Source: Amphritea atlantica (GTDB lineage Bacteria > Pseudomonadota > Gammaproteobacteria > Pseudomonadales > Balneatricaceae). From it: a DNA stretch of 64,000 bases. The stretch lies in assembly GCF_018860855.1 (NCBI RefSeq), contig NZ_JAHKQE010000005.1, positions 1 through 64,000 of the forward strand, read 5' to 3'. Every line of letters begins with the position of its first letter. Within the stretch, counting starts at the first letter, position 1. Below the pieces are notes generated by a model that had not been told where the DNA came from, searched no databases, and was given only the letters and a program-made list of their open reading frames with translations. Below, in pieces: positions 17,854-27,177 of this stretch. Made by a program: the position numbers and the translations under genes.

Positions 17854-18615
17854 ATGGATAAAATATTTTTGTTTCTCTGCTGTTTAACCCTGTCCGTATC
17901 GCTACAAGCACGACCGCTCACCCTCTATGCCGCATCATCCATGACTAATGCTATCGAAGAGATTAGTCAGCTGTACGAAGCACGTTATCATCACAAAGTA
18001 ATTACCTCATTTGCCTCATCGTCATCACTGGCCCGACAGATCGCCGCCGGCGCACCCGCCGACCTGTTTATTTCCGCCAACACCCGTTGGATGCAATTCC
18101 TGGCTGAAAAAAAGGCTATTCAGCCGGACACCAATAAACCACTCTTAAAAAACCGTCTGGCATTGATCAGCAGCGAATACGCCAAACAATCCGCTAGCCT
18201 GACAACTCTCGCAGAGCAATTAGGTGATGAACGACTCGCCCTCGCCAATCCAGATCATGTTCCAGCCGGTATCTATGCCCGTCAAGCGCTAGAGAATACT
18301 GGCCAATGGCCGTCGCTAGTATCCCATCTAGCCCTCGGCCAGAATGTCCGAGCAACGCTGCTATTAGTGGAACGAGGTGAAGCGCCTTATGGCATTGTCT
18401 ACAACACCGATGCGCTGCAAAGCCAAAAACTCCACCATATTGAACTCATTCCTGAAACGCTGCATGAATCCATTGTTTATCCTGTGGCGCTTCTACAGCA
18501 CTCTTTGCCGGACGCCATGCAGCTATATCAATTTCTGTTTTCAAACGAGGCCAGCGCTATCTTTAGTCGCTATGGATTCCAACCTTTCAGTCTAAATCCT
18601 AACCATGCTCAGTGA
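17854..18615 (+). CDS. modA: Molybdate ABC transporter periplasmic binding protein ModA
   Basis: 253 residues; GAGGG precedes the ATG. A signal peptide (1-20, ending LQA) is followed by the ModA fold: LTLYAASSMTNAIEEI with the Ser residues that contact the oxyanion, SFASSSSLARQIAAGAPADLFISA, and VGIVYNTDAL-like GEAPYGIVYNTDAL. It binds molybdate or tungstate in the periplasm and delivers it to ModBC. First gene of modABC; overlaps modB by 11 bp. The operator region upstream carries two ModE boxes. Confidence 0.95.
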   Translation: MDKIFLFLCCLTLSVSLQARPLTLYAASSMTNAIEEISQLYEARYHHKVITSFASSSSLARQIAAGAPADLFISANTRWMQFLAEKKAIQPDTNKPLLKNRLALISSEYAKQSASLTTLAEQLGDERLALANPDHVPAGIYARQALENTGQWPSLVSHLALGQNVRATLLLVERGEAPYGIVYNTDALQSQKLHHIELIPETLHESIVYPVALLQHSLPDAMQLYQFLFSNEASAIFSRYGFQPFSLNPNHAQ

Positions 18616-19291
18616 GTACGAAGTAAGCGCCCTGCTGCTGAGTCTGAAAGTCTCCGGCAGCGCCGTATTATTTAGTCTGCCGCTGGCCATACTGGTTGCT
18701 TGGGTATTAGCCCGATACCACTTTCCCGGCAAAGCCCTGCTCGACAGTCTGATTCACCTACCCTTGGTATTACCTCCGGTGGTTATCGGTTACCTGCTGT
18801 TAATCAGCATGGGCCGACAGGGAGCCATCGGTAGCCGACTGTATGAATGGTTCGGTGTTTCCTTTAGTTTTAGCTGGCAAGGGGCAGCGTTAGCAGCAGC
18901 CATTGTTGCTTTTCCGCTAATGGTCCGCGCTATTCGACTATCACTGCAAACCGTCGATATAAAACTTGAACAGGCGGCTCGCACCCTCGGAGCCTCACCA
19001 CTAAAGGTGTTTTTCACCATCACTTTACCGCTCACTGTCCCCGGACTGCTGGCCGGCACGATCCTCGCATTTGCACGCAGCTTAGGCGAATTTGGCGCAA
19101 CCATCACCTTTGTATCCAATATCCCAGGGGAAACTCGCACCCTACCGTTGGCGATGTTCAGCTTTATTGAAACCCCCGGCGCTGAAGCACAAGCTGCGCG
19201 GCTATGCCTGATTTCAATCGTTGTTGCATTGGTCGCGCTATTGATCTCTGAATGGTTGACCCGCATGGCACACAAGAGGCTCGCCCTATGA
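18605..19291 (+). CDS. modB: Molybdate ABC transporter permease ModB
   Basis: 228 residues, standard for ModB. Five to six membrane segments are visible, and the cytoplasmic EAA loop (EQAARTLGASPLKVFFTITLPL, residues ~122-143) couples to ModC. The C-terminal SLGEFGATITFVSNIPGETRTLPLAMF segment is diagnostic of ModB. It starts inside the modA end and its stop overlaps the modC start as ATGA, so the three genes are translationally coupled. Confidence 0.95.
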   Translation: MLSEYEVSALLLSLKVSGSAVLFSLPLAILVAWVLARYHFPGKALLDSLIHLPLVLPPVVIGYLLLISMGRQGAIGSRLYEWFGVSFSFSWQGAALAAAIVAFPLMVRAIRLSLQTVDIKLEQAARTLGASPLKVFFTITLPLTVPGLLAGTILAFARSLGEFGATITFVSNIPGETRTLPLAMFSFIETPGAEAQAARLCLISIVVALVALLISEWLTRMAHKRLAL

Positions 19292-20388
19292 CATTGCAGG
19301 TACAGCTTGAAAAGCAACTCGGTGAGATCACTATTAATATCGATATAAACCTGCAAGAAACCGGCATTACCGCTCTATTTGGCCGTTCAGGGGCCGGAAA
19401 AACCTCTATTATCAACCTGATTGCAGGGCTCCAAAAACCCGATGCAGGTAAAATAGTTATCGGTAATCGAGTCGTTTTTGACGCGATACGCAAGATTAAT
19501 CTGCCGCCAGAAAAACGTCAGATTGGTTATGTCTTTCAGGGTTCTCGACTCTTTCCCCACTACACGGTTAACGGCAACCTCAACTACGGCCGACGATATA
19601 AAGACCCGCATCAACTACAAACCATTACTGAGCTACTGGGTATCAAACATCTATTACACCGTTACCCAGCCGCGCTGTCTGGGGGAGAACAGCAACGGGT
19701 AGCCATTGGGCGCGCACTGCTGAGCAATCCCGCGATGTTGCTTATGGATGAGCCTTTAGCCTCTCTCGATGAGCCGCGTAAAAAAGAACTACTACCCTAT
19801 ATCGAACAGCTGGTTAAAGAGATCAACATCCCGATCATCTATGTTAGCCACAGTTTAGATGAGCTCCTACGGTTAGCCGATCAGATGGTACTCATTGATC
19901 AAGGCCGTATTATTCGCCATGGTGCCGTGGCAGATATCTGGAACTCTGAGGCGATGCTACCTTGGCAACCCGAGCAAGATATCAGCGTTATCTTGGAAGC
20001 TTGTATCGGAGAACATAGCCGCCGCTATTCAATGAGTTGCCTCGACCTAGGAGATAGCCTCTCCTTGTGGACGCCCTTTATCGATGCACCGATCTCTAGC
20101 CGAGTCAGAATGCGCATCCATGCCAGGGATATATCATTGGTACGTACACCACCGGAACAGAGCAGTATCCGCAATGTCATCCCCGTTTCAGTGATCGATA
20201 TCACAGCAACAGACAACACCTCAGCCTGCCTTATTACGCTTCGTGCAGGACAACATATCCTCAAGTCCTCAATCACACGCTGGGCCGCTGAGGAGCTATC
20301 GATCCAACTCGGTGAACAGCTATTTGCTCAGATAAAGGGCGGCAGCATCTCACGGAATGACCAAGTAGCGAATCTGAAGAACAGTTGA
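19288..20388 (+). CDS. modC: Molybdate ABC transporter ATPase ModC
   Basis: 366 residues from the ATG at 19288, which overlaps the modB stop. Walker A FGRSGAGKTS (~residue 32), Q-loop, signature LSGGEQQRV (~130), Walker B LLMDEPLASLD and the H-loop SHS are all intact. The C-terminal ~75 residues form a TOBE/MOP domain (SIRNVIPVSVIDI), found in ModC and used in molybdate feedback. It powers import through ModB. Confidence 0.95.
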   Translation: MTLQVQLEKQLGEITINIDINLQETGITALFGRSGAGKTSIINLIAGLQKPDAGKIVIGNRVVFDAIRKINLPPEKRQIGYVFQGSRLFPHYTVNGNLNYGRRYKDPHQLQTITELLGIKHLLHRYPAALSGGEQQRVAIGRALLSNPAMLLMDEPLASLDEPRKKELLPYIEQLVKEINIPIIYVSHSLDELLRLADQMVLIDQGRIIRHGAVADIWNSEAMLPWQPEQDISVILEACIGEHSRRYSMSCLDLGDSLSLWTPFIDAPISSRVRMRIHARDISLVRTPPEQSSIRNVIPVSVIDITATDNTSACLITLRAGQHILKSSITRWAAEELSIQLGEQLFAQIKGGSISRNDQVANLKNS

Positions 20389-20617
20389 TACATAATTCAC
20401 CACTCAGAACAATCATTATCAGACAAGCGAACAGCCTAACGGCGTTCCGCCCGTTTAATCAAACATCTAGATTGATGGTATTTTAACCAAGCACAATTGA
20501 CCTAAAACAATTAACTCAAAATGGTTATTTTTTTATGACATATTCGCTTGCAATAAAATCTGAAAAGGGCATTCTGTAGATGTGACATCAAGCATAGTTT
20601 GCAGTAAGGGTTACATC

Positions 20618-20965
20618 ATGAATATCAATATTACCAACCGCAATGACAAAGTTTCTCCGGCATTACGAGAAAAAATTGAAGCCTGGTTAGAGGAGAGTCA
20701 AAGACGTTATAACAATATCACCAGCGCCCAGGTCACTATTGAAAAGAGCAATGGTAAAGTAGAAGTTGTTGAAGCGACAGTCCACGCTACCGGTAAAGAT
20801 CTCTTTGCTAAAGCCAGTGAAGAAAATCTATTTGCTGCCCTAGATTCTATGGCACAAAAAATCGACAAACAGTTGGCTAAGATGCGTGATATTCAAACCA
20901 ACAAAAAAGGTGCAGCCACTCCGGTGATGGATGAAGCTGAAGACGTTCTGGACGAAGAGGAATAA
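20618..20965 (+). CDS. hpf: Short ribosome hibernation-promoting factor (HPF/RaiA family)
   Basis: 115 residues from the ATG at 20618 with TAAGGG upstream; an in-frame start at 20582 is less likely because the fold begins at the chosen Met. The single S30AE domain (~1-95) starts NINITNRNDKVSPALREKIEAW and includes DLFAKASEENLFAALDSMAQKIDKQL. It ends in a strongly acidic tail. It lacks the long-HPF C-terminal dimerisation domain. It would bind the 30S decoding centre in stationary phase. It is not next to rpoN here, and a strong terminator follows. Confidence 0.88.
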   Translation: MNINITNRNDKVSPALREKIEAWLEESQRRYNNITSAQVTIEKSNGKVEVVEATVHATGKDLFAKASEENLFAALDSMAQKIDKQLAKMRDIQTNKKGAATPVMDEAEDVLDEEE

Positions 20966-20982
20966 GCTCTCCGTTAGAACTC

Positions 20983-21013
20983 AAAAAAGGCTGAACATTG
21001 TTCAGCCTTTTTT
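20983..21013 (+). terminator. Intrinsic terminator after hpf
   Basis: AAAAAAGGCTGAA, a 5-nt loop and TTCAGCCTTTTTT form a 13-bp stem flanked by A and T runs, 18 bp after the stop. The symmetrical A/T flanks could also work bidirectionally. Confidence 0.92.
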
Positions 21014-21341
21014 AGTTTCATACACCGATTAATCACATGCAAAACCAACCATTAAAGCCAAAACACCATAAATACTTTGAGTGATGTCTCTGAATGGCTT
21101 ATCTATAATTATATCCAGCGCGCCTCACAATCAACCTAGATCATCAAAAACGTCTGACCGATGCTTGTAAAAAATAATTCGTCACTGAGACTCAGCAACA
21201 TGGCCAATCAATGCGGCCGATCAACGCGCTTACCGGCCTGATTAATGCAACTAAATATCTCATTCGAGATTAGATCGATCTTCTGGCCCCATTCCAACGC
21301 AAACAGTCTATAACCAAGAGCGGCGACAAAGGCTCTCGTGT
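21014..21341. other. Intergenic region between hpf terminator and SH3 protein gene
   Basis: Convergent intergenic DNA of about 330 bp. Apart from the terminator at its left edge I see no gene, RNA or repeat with support. Confidence 0.5.
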
Positions 21342-21860
21342 CTAGGGTTTCGCCCGAAGATAACGTCCAGCGGTCCACGCCTCGACCCGTTTACCGGCCC
21401 CATTACGATAAGCAATTTTTACCCAATCGCCTTCGCGTGCCAGCTCGGCGACCTGCTGGTTTTGTTTCAAGCTACCAACCACCGAATATTGAGTCCCAGG
21501 TCCCTGTCGCAGTCGCAGACTATTAGCGAATACGGTTAACGTCTTACCACTTGCCAACGGCTGATTTTGCTGGACCTGTGGCTGTCCCTGCTGCTGTGCC
21601 GTGAGCCTATTACTGCGCATCCATCCCTTAAGCGGCTGCCGATTGGTTGAAAGAAAAAAAACTTTCGACCACGCCCCTTGCTTATCAATCTGCAGTAACA
21701 CATTACCCTGACCTAGATGAGTCACTGGCTTACCGCTACTATCCGGCGTCGAATAGACCGCTGCATCATCATTGACGACAAAATAATCAAACGCCAATGA
21801 CACCGTAGAGAAAAAACTAAACAGCACTAACACGAGTGATCTTAAAATTCTAATTTTCAC
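21342..21860 (-). CDS. Periplasmic bacterial SH3 (SH3b) domain protein
   Basis: 172 residues with a signal peptide (1-23, ending LAF). Two SH3-like modules are visible: residues ~27-85 (VVNDDAAVYSTPDSSGKPV, then WMRSNRL), and ~108-170 (FANSLRLRQGPGTQYSVVGSLKQNQQV, then GRYLRA). A Gln-rich linker joins them. The second has the canonical LRxGPGTxYxVVG element. Such proteins usually contact peptidoglycan or partner hydrolases. No enzymatic domain is present, so it is probably a binding or adaptor protein. Confidence 0.82.
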   Translation of the reverse strand: MKIRILRSLVLVLFSFFSTVSLAFDYFVVNDDAAVYSTPDSSGKPVTHLGQGNVLLQIDKQGAWSKVFFLSTNRQPLKGWMRSNRLTAQQQGQPQVQQNQPLASGKTLTVFANSLRLRQGPGTQYSVVGSLKQNQQVAELAREGDWVKIAYRNGAGKRVEAWTAGRYLRAKP

Positions 21861-21980
21861 CTAACTCAATCCTTAGAAATCAACTGCATAGCCAGTCATC
21901 ATAACAACTGTCTAACCACGAGCAAACCTCGCTCAGCTGAATAGCTCTTTTTGAACGATTAGTTTAGTGATATAGATAGG

Positions 21981-22007
21981 TTTTGTCAGGACAAAAAGCG
22001 CTATAAT
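21981..22007 (+). promoter_or_regulatory. Palindrome next to a TATAAT -10 upstream of the EAL-HDOD gene
   Basis: TTTTGTC-AG-GACAAAA (21981-21996) is a perfect 16-bp inverted repeat ending 5 bp before TATAAT (22002-22007). It would sit in the -35/-10 spacer region of a promoter for the 22078 gene and is a candidate operator. Confidence 0.45.
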
Positions 22008-22077
22008 TAATGGGTGAATAAACAATAAAAGAATTATTTCTCCTGTTTATTAAAATTCGGCCACTCAAGGAGCAATC

Positions 22078-23286
22078 ATGGCGCAGGATATCCTCATGGC
22101 TCGCCAGCCAATCTTCGATGCCAATCTCAATGTCGTCGCTTATGAGTTGTTATACCGAGATGTTAATAATCAGGCTCCTTGCCTGCTTACCGATGGTAAT
22201 AGTGCGACATCGCAAGTGTTACTCAACAACTACACCAGTATCTGCCATTCCAGTAAAGTGACGACCGTTCCTGCTTTCATCAATATGACTAAAGAGATGT
22301 TAGAATCGGCGTATATTCCCGAACTCTCTCGCAAACATATTGTGCTTGAGATCCTTGAGGACATAGAGGTAGATGAGCTCTTAATACTATCGGTTAAGCG
22401 CTATATTGATGCCGGATATCGTATGGCGCTAGATGATTTTATCTATAGCCCAGAATACGACCCGATTCTCAAAATGGTTCATATCGTCAAACTCGACCTG
22501 CTCGCACTGACCGATCAAGAACTAGAGGAACATACCAAGCTACTGAAACGATTCAACGTCACCCTCCTAGCCGAAAAAATAGAAACACTGGAAGAATTCA
22601 ATCGCTGCAAAGCACTTGGGTTTAAGCTCTTTCAAGGGTATTTCCTCTGCAAACCACAAATCGTCGAAGGTCGAAAACTCAGTTCAAATGAAACGGTAAT
22701 GCTTGAGTTAATGGCGCTGTTAACGGATCCGCTAGCCACCACCGCCGCCGTTAGCGAGATTGTTAAACGAGACCCTCAACTTACACTAAAAATCGTTCGT
22801 ATTGTTAACTCGTCACTCTTTAATCTGATTCGAAAAATAGACAGTATTGATGAAGCCGTTACCCTGTTAGGCACCACCGAAATAAAACGCTGGTGCGCCC
22901 TGATGGCGGTCTCTGGCGAGCATGGTAAGCTTGACGAATTAACACGGCATACCTTGGTACGCGCGAGGATGTGCGAATTACTGGCTGAAAATCAGCCAAA
23001 TCTATCAGGGTCCAGTGGCTTTATGATGGGCATTTTTGCTGGATTAGACACCCTGCTGGATACGCCCAAAGATGATATTCTAAAACAAGTTGTTCTCAAT
23101 GAAGACATTGAAATAGCCATTCGGGAAGGCCTAGGCCCCTATGGCGAGCTATTAACAACCGTCAACAGCTTTATTCTTGGTGAGTGGGACTCATTACCCT
23201 TAGCCTATAACCCCGAACGACTCAATCAAGCCTATCAGGACAGTTTGGGTTGGGTGCTCGACACCATGGAAAGAATGGCAGCCTAA
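22078..23286 (+). CDS. EAL-HDOD signalling protein (YuxH/CdgJ-like)
   Basis: 402 residues; AAGGAGC precedes the ATG. The N-terminal EAL-like domain (~1-200) retains ILxRQPIFD-type start, FINMT, LEILED (EIL instead of EAL), DDF, VKLD, AEKIET and FQGYFLCKP. The C-terminal HDOD domain (~205-390) contains VKRDPQLTLKIVRIVNSS and GFMMGIFAGLD. Proteins of this architecture affect motility and c-di-GMP signalling. Many have weak or no phosphodiesterase activity. Here several metal ligands remain, so activity cannot be excluded from sequence. Confidence 0.88.
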   Translation: MAQDILMARQPIFDANLNVVAYELLYRDVNNQAPCLLTDGNSATSQVLLNNYTSICHSSKVTTVPAFINMTKEMLESAYIPELSRKHIVLEILEDIEVDELLILSVKRYIDAGYRMALDDFIYSPEYDPILKMVHIVKLDLLALTDQELEEHTKLLKRFNVTLLAEKIETLEEFNRCKALGFKLFQGYFLCKPQIVEGRKLSSNETVMLELMALLTDPLATTAAVSEIVKRDPQLTLKIVRIVNSSLFNLIRKIDSIDEAVTLLGTTEIKRWCALMAVSGEHGKLDELTRHTLVRARMCELLAENQPNLSGSSGFMMGIFAGLDTLLDTPKDDILKQVVLNEDIEIAIREGLGPYGELLTTVNSFILGEWDSLPLAYNPERLNQAYQDSLGWVLDTMERMAA

Positions 23287-23416
23287 TATCAAAGCCTGAT
23301 AAAAAATTGTTATCAGATCTATAAGCGATTATTCATTAGACAGCTCTCTATAGCACCGCCACAATAAAGCCTTATTGATAATAGTGATGATTTTAATCAG
23401 GAGCACGACAAATACC

Positions 23417-23614
23417 ATGAGCACAATGATACCGCTGAACCAATTTCAGCAACTACGTCACGTTGACGAAATCATTGAAAAAGCAGCCAACAGCTGGTGG
23501 GTTTATCGTCGTTCTATCGGACATAACGGCACTCTTAACACTACCGCTCGCGTTGTCTTTTTCGGCCGAACTAAAGCACAAGTTGATCAGTGGGTGACCG
23601 AACAGTCGCAGTAG
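23417..23614 (+). CDS. Small protein of unknown function
   Basis: 65 residues from the ATG at 23417; an earlier in-frame start at 23375 gives an implausible hydrophobic extension. It is probably real: balanced composition, a compact alpha-beta pattern, and a conserved-looking core (SWWVYRRSIGHNGTLN, then VVFFGRTKAQVDQWV). No signal peptide and no recognised family. It lies 130 bp after the EAL-HDOD gene on the same strand. AGGAG is 13 bp upstream, rather far for a strong ribosome site. Confidence 0.55.
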   Translation: MSTMIPLNQFQQLRHVDEIIEKAANSWWVYRRSIGHNGTLNTTARVVFFGRTKAQVDQWVTEQSQ

Positions 23615-23668
23615 TCATAAACAGGTTTATTAACTGATTTCTCAACATTTGTAGATATTCAGTTAGCC

Positions 23669-23693
23669 GACTGGCCAGTGATCCTGGTCAGTC
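23669..23693 (+). other. Hairpin after the 23417 small gene
   Basis: GACTGGCCAG and CTGGTCAGTC pair at 9 of 10 positions around a 5-nt loop. There is no T-run after it (ATTCCC), so it may be a factor-dependent 3' end rather than an intrinsic terminator. The remainder of 23615-23910 holds only short inverted repeats (for example GCTTCA...TGAAGC near 23817) before the D-glutamate cyclase operon. Confidence 0.4.
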
Positions 23694-23910
23694 ATTCCCT
23701 ATCCCTGCCATTCAGGCACTCTCGTCAGCGTCCTGCATCCGTTTATCACCGCAGGGTTAAGCTACTTCCTCTGCAAAACAGATATCATCACCTGCCTCTC
23801 TTGGCAGTTGATCATGCTTCAATATCGCCTCTACTATGAAGCGATAGCACAAACAGGTTAGGATAATTCAAGAATCGCCGCTCAGCGGCCCGCAGAATAA
23901 GGTTTAACTG

Positions 23911-24699
23911 ATGAACAAAGAAATGACACCTTTTGAGATCCGCCAACAGATTCGTCGTGGTGAATTTACCGGTAATACCTCAGGTTACGGCCAAGGTTTT
24001 GTCCAGGGCAACTTAGCCATTTTGCCAAAAGAGTGGGCCAACGACTTTCTACAGTTCTGCCAAAAAAATCCAAAGCCCTGCCCGATCGTCGGCATGTCTA
24101 ACCAACCCGGTGAATTTATGCTGCCGGACCTTGGCCAAGATATCGACATTCGCAGCGATGTCCCTAAATACCGTATCTACGAGAAAGGCGTACTGACCCA
24201 AGAAGTTGCCGATCTAACATCCTGCTGGCGTGATGATCTCGTCACCTTCGTGCTAGGCTGCTCTTTCTCCTTTGAAGAAGCGCTGATTGCCGATGGCCTT
24301 GAAGTACGTAATATCACTGAAGGCGTTAACGTACCGATGTATCGCACTAATATTCCTTGCAAAAGTGCCGGTCGCTTCAGTGGCACAACCGTCGTAAGCA
24401 TGCGGCCGATGAAAGCGGCTGATGCCATCCGCGCCGTCCAGATCTGTACCCGTTTCCCATCGGTTCATGGTGCGCCACTGCACCTCGGTGATCCCAGCCA
24501 GATCGGTATTAACGATATCAACACACCGGACTTCGGCGATGCCGTCACTATTAAAGAGGGTGAACTGCCGGTATTTTGGGCCTGTGGTGTAACCCCTCAG
24601 GTGGCCATCGAACAGGCTAAACCTGATTTTTGCATTACGCACAGTCCCGGCCACATGCTGATTACCGATCTACCTAACAGCCGTCTGGCGATATTGTAA
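23911..24699 (+). CDS. D-glutamate cyclase N-terminal-type protein (DUF1445, PF07286 putative hydro-lyase)
   Basis: 262 residues, the normal length for the YcsI/DUF1445 family. Visible family elements: [17 protein letters not shown], the middle segment [40 protein letters not shown], and the ending [32 protein letters not shown]. In vertebrate DGLUCY this domain is fused in front of a DUF4392 domain; that enzyme interconverts D-glutamate and 5-oxo-D-proline. Here the two domains are separate genes bracketing pxpABC. First gene of the operon; pxpA follows after 14 bp. Confidence 0.9.
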   Translation: MNKEMTPFEIRQQIRRGEFTGNTSGYGQGFVQGNLAILPKEWANDFLQFCQKNPKPCPIVGMSNQPGEFMLPDLGQDIDIRSDVPKYRIYEKGVLTQEVADLTSCWRDDLVTFVLGCSFSFEEALIADGLEVRNITEGVNVPMYRTNIPCKSAGRFSGTTVVSMRPMKAADAIRAVQICTRFPSVHGAPLHLGDPSQIGINDINTPDFGDAVTIKEGELPVFWACGVTPQVAIEQAKPDFCITHSPGHMLITDLPNSRLAIL

Positions 24700-24713
24700 G
24701 AGGAGTACAGAAG

Positions 24714-25448
24714 ATGTCGTTAAGACTCAATTGTGATCTAGGTGAAAGTTTTGGTTCTTGGAAAATGGGCCTTGATGAAGCCGTCATGCCCTATATTGAT
24801 CAGGCGAACATCGCTTGCGGTTTTCATGCGGGTGATCCACTGGTGCTGCAAAAAACCCTCGCACTGGCCAAACAAAACGATGTCACCATTGGTGCTCACC
24901 CGGGTTATCCAGATATCGTCGGCTTTGGCCGACGCAGCATAAAAGCCAGCGCTGCAGAGCTTAAAGCGATGGTGCTTTATCAGATAGCCGCTATTGATGG
25001 TATGGCTAGCACGCAGGGACAATCACTGACCTACGTGAAACCCCACGGCGCCATGTATAACGATATGATGGCCGATGCGGCTGTCCGTGCCATCATTATG
25101 CAGGCGGTCTCTGAATATCATCGTCCCTTAGTCTTGATGCTGCAAAGCACCCCACAAGCGGAACACCACCAGCAAGAAGCCGATAGTATCGGCCTCGAGC
25201 TCTGGTTTGAGATCTTTGCCGACCGTTGCTATGACGATGATGGCAAACTGCTATCACGCACCAAACCCGGTGCAGTGCATAACAAAGAGAAGATGCTCGC
25301 ACAGGTTAAGCAACTGAAAGAACAGGGCACTGTCACCACCGTTAGCGGTGAAACCCTAACACTGCGGGCCGATACTCTCTGTGTGCATGGCGATAATATG
25401 GATGGCGTCAATGCGATTCAAGAAATTCGCGAGCTGATTCGCCAATGA
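24714..25448 (+). CDS. pxpA: 5-oxoprolinase subunit PxpA (LamB/YcsF family)
   Basis: 244 residues; GAGGAG precedes the ATG. The LamB/YcsF fold is clear from the first residues (LNCDLGESFGSWKMG with catalytic-type acidic residues), then ANIACGFHAGDP, VTIGAHPGYPD and the ending LCVHGDNMDGVNAIQEIRE. PxpA works with PxpBC in ATP-dependent hydrolysis of 5-oxoproline to glutamate. Its stop overlaps the pxpB start (ATGA at 25445). Confidence 0.95.
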   Translation: MSLRLNCDLGESFGSWKMGLDEAVMPYIDQANIACGFHAGDPLVLQKTLALAKQNDVTIGAHPGYPDIVGFGRRSIKASAAELKAMVLYQIAAIDGMASTQGQSLTYVKPHGAMYNDMMADAAVRAIIMQAVSEYHRPLVLMLQSTPQAEHHQQEADSIGLELWFEIFADRCYDDDGKLLSRTKPGAVHNKEKMLAQVKQLKEQGTVTTVSGETLTLRADTLCVHGDNMDGVNAIQEIRELIRQ

Positions 25449-26155
25449 TGACTGAGACCAACGACATGCGCATCGAGATTGCTGGGGAAAACGCCCTGAT
25501 TGTCTATTTCGGCGAAAAAACCGACCCACGGGTTTCTGCTCAAGTGCAACAAGCCGTGACCATCCTCGAATCGGAGTTAAGCGGTAAGTTGATCGACATG
25601 GTGCCCTCCTATGCCTCACTACTGGTCATCTATGACCAGCTGGCAACCGATCACTTAGAAGTACGCCGCTGTATTCGTAAAGTTTTAGGCCAGCTCAGTG
25701 ATAGCGACAGCAGCGAAGGAAACTTAGTTATTCTGCCCGCTTACTACAGCACCGAATCTGGCCCCGACCTTGAAGCGCTTGCACAGCGCGCCAACCTCAG
25801 TATCGACGACGTTATTAAGCTGCATAGCGAGATGGAATATCGGGTTTATGCCATCGGCTTTGCTCCCGGCTTTGCCTATCTAGGTGAAGTGGATGAGCGT
25901 ATCGCGGCCCCACGCCTCTCGACCCCACGCATGAAGGTACCCCGTGGTGCGATCGCCATTGCCGACCGTCAGACCGCCGTTTACCCCGCCGTGTCCCCCG
26001 GTGGCTGGAATCTGATCGGGCTTTGCCCGACCCGCATGTTTGACCCTAAAGCAACACCGACCATGCCGGTACAGGTAGGTGATCGCATTAAATTCAACCC
26101 GATCAGCCGAGAAGAGTTTTTCGCTCAAGGCGGCGAACTGGGAGAGATTAAATGA
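25445..26155 (+). CDS. pxpB: 5-oxoprolinase subunit PxpB (allophanate hydrolase subunit 1-like)
   Basis: 236 residues. AHS1/KipI-type domain with MEYRVYAIGFAPGFAYLGEVD, PRLSTPRMKVPRGAIAIADRQTAVYPAVSPGGWNLIG (residues ~155-195), both strongly conserved in the family. It forms a complex with PxpC. The gene overlaps its neighbours on both sides by four bases, indicating coupled translation. Confidence 0.95.
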   Translation: MMTETNDMRIEIAGENALIVYFGEKTDPRVSAQVQQAVTILESELSGKLIDMVPSYASLLVIYDQLATDHLEVRRCIRKVLGQLSDSDSSEGNLVILPAYYSTESGPDLEALAQRANLSIDDVIKLHSEMEYRVYAIGFAPGFAYLGEVDERIAAPRLSTPRMKVPRGAIAIADRQTAVYPAVSPGGWNLIGLCPTRMFDPKATPTMPVQVGDRIKFNPISREEFFAQGGELGEIK

Positions 26156-27090
26156 GCGGTTTTAAAGTCATACAACCCGGCTTGCTAACCCTGATTCAAG
26201 ATGCAGGCCGTTTTGGTCATCACCGTATCGGTTTAACCACCGGCGGCCCCCTCGATACACAAGCCTTCAAGTGGGCGAACCGATTGGTCGATAATCCACT
26301 GAATACCACCGCCCTAGAAATCAGCTTTGGCGGGCTGGTACTGCAAGCGGACACCGACGCACAGATCGTACTGACTGGCGCCGAAATGCCGCTGAAAATT
26401 AATGGCGTTGAGCAAGACCGCTGGCATGCTCACAAGATCAAAGCGGGCGATAAGATCGACGTAGGATTTTCGGCTCAAGGCACCCGTGCCTACTTGGCTG
26501 TCAGCGGTGGTTTTCAGGTTGAACATAGCTTTTCCAGCAGTGCCACCGTGACCCGTGAAGGCATCGGCGGCTTTACCGGTGAAAAACTACAGCAAGGCGA
26601 CTTTCTCAATTGCAGCCCAGCAACGAAGCACCGCGGATTCCGCCTAGCCGAAACCCATCGACCTGATTATGCCGATAATATTAGCCTGCGGGTGATTACC
26701 GGTTATCAGCAAAATGCCTTCAGCGATTACCAAAAACGGCTGTTCTTTAGTAGCGAGTATAAGGTCACTGATCGCGCCGATCGAATGGGTTATCGCCTAG
26801 AGGGGCCAGAAATCAAACCCACCATCGATGGCATTCTCTCGGAAGGCATCTGTCATGGTGCGATTCAGATTCCTGCCGATGGTCAACCGATTGTGTTGCT
26901 GAATGATCGTCAAACCATCGGTGGTTATCCCAAAATCGGCTCTATGATTGCGATGGATACCGCACGCATGGCACAGCTACTGCCCGGTTCTAGGATCTCA
27001 TTCGACGAGATTAGTATTGATGATGCCCACAATCTACATTGCTTGGCTCATGTTCGCTTTAACAACACCGAGCCGGAACCCGTCGATTAA
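26152..27090 (+). CDS. pxpC: 5-oxoprolinase subunit PxpC (allophanate hydrolase subunit 2-like)
   Basis: 312 residues, AHS2/KipA-type. Recognisable elements: VIQPGLLTLIQDAGRFGH near the N-terminus, TTGGPLDTQAFKWANRLVDN, the central AYLAVSGGFQV with YLGSSAT-like SSSATVTREGIGG, and the C-terminal DRMGYRLEGPEI and ILSEGICHGAIQIPADGQPIVLLNDRQTIGGYPKI. It completes the PxpABC complex. A D-glutamate-cyclase C-terminal-type gene follows after an 87-bp gap. Confidence 0.95.
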   Translation: MSGFKVIQPGLLTLIQDAGRFGHHRIGLTTGGPLDTQAFKWANRLVDNPLNTTALEISFGGLVLQADTDAQIVLTGAEMPLKINGVEQDRWHAHKIKAGDKIDVGFSAQGTRAYLAVSGGFQVEHSFSSSATVTREGIGGFTGEKLQQGDFLNCSPATKHRGFRLAETHRPDYADNISLRVITGYQQNAFSDYQKRLFFSSEYKVTDRADRMGYRLEGPEIKPTIDGILSEGICHGAIQIPADGQPIVLLNDRQTIGGYPKIGSMIAMDTARMAQLLPGSRISFDEISIDDAHNLHCLAHVRFNNTEPEPVD

Positions 27091-27177
27091 ATGCATTACT
27101 AAAAATAAATATCGTCATTCATTGCCGACACAGTATCTCGCCGGCCCTATAACGAAATGATTAACAGAGTACTCTCT

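Noticed and set aside
17694-17921. N-terminal extension of ModE to 17921
   Set aside because: It would run through both ModE boxes and into modA, and the chosen ATG has a good ribosome site and family-typical start.
20540-20580. Sigma54-type promoter upstream of hpf (TGACAT...TTGCAA)
   Set aside because: The invariant GG is absent and spacing to GC is one base too long.
21983-22007. Standard sigma70 promoter using TTGTCA as -35
   Set aside because: The spacer to TATAAT would be only 13 bp; the TTGTCA is better explained as half of the palindrome.
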